Shown one piece after another: positions 33,231 to 33,394 of a stretch of DNA of 33,394 bases. The notes below the pieces were generated by a model. It had not been told where the DNA came from and searched no databases. It worked only from the letters and a program-made list of their open reading frames with translations. Positions within the stretch are counted from its first letter, which is position 1. Each line of letters opens with the position of its first letter. Both the position numbers and the translations under genes were made by a program. Source of the stretch: Guillardia theta CCMP2712. Its lineage: Eukaryota; Cryptophyceae; Pyrenomonadales; Geminigeraceae. The stretch covers positions 8,137 through 41,530 of the forward strand of contig NW_005434415.1 of assembly GCF_000315625.1 (NCBI RefSeq), given 5' to 3'.

Positions 33231-33237
33231 GTTACAA

Positions 33238-33394
<157 letters not shown>

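Overview
This window looks like nuclear DNA of a small-genome, intron-rich eukaryote, most likely a unicellular alga. A cryptophyte such as Guillardia is my inference, not something the sequence proves. The evidence is many GT-AG introns of about 45-60 nt, nuclear genes for cytosolic enolase and mitochondrial succinate dehydrogenase, a His-phosphotransfer protein, and long pyrimidine tracts in introns. I rebuilt exons by hand from splice sites and phase. Junctions are well supported for enolase, SDHB, the DHHC enzyme and most of the others.

Layout: an unrecognised multi-exon gene (218-2246, +); a G-rich repeat zone; a PH-domain gene (3724-4608, +) convergent with enolase (4755-6790, -); a repeat zone with G-rich and very GC-rich DNA (7.4-9.8 kb); a two-module HPt phosphotransfer gene (9923-11603, -); a possible terminal exon (13195-13407, -); a second GC island and G-rich block (13.7-14.9 kb); SDHB (15507-17313, +), convergent with a small unknown gene (17433-17981, -); a minisatellite; a small membrane-protein gene (19466-28274, +); a third GC island; an acidic coiled-coil gene (29170-29922, -); and a DHHC palmitoyltransferase gene (30808 to beyond 33230, +), whose 3' part runs into an ATC microsatellite at the window end.

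The most notable feature lies inside the membrane-protein gene. Its exon 4 ends at 20294 and its exon 5 starts at 28115, in matching phase. The 7.8-kb intron between them holds AT-rich DNA unlike the rest of the window. That DNA carries an intact, intronless 2132-codon gene on the opposite strand for a virus-type fibre or adhesin. The fibre has a coiled coil, two LamG-like lectin folds, two collagen-like runs, a glycine-rich insertion and tandem C-terminal repeats. A 79-aa ORF lies just upstream of it. Beyond that sits a structured block of inverted hairpin arms, then a tRNA-derived SINE-like relic. No capsid, integrase, polymerase or packaging gene is present, so this is either a fragment of a DNA virus or virophage-like element or a retained viral gene. 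The host gene still reads correctly across it if the long intron is spliced.

Apart from the fibre and its neighbour, the genes are unrelated housekeeping or signalling genes and form no pathway together.
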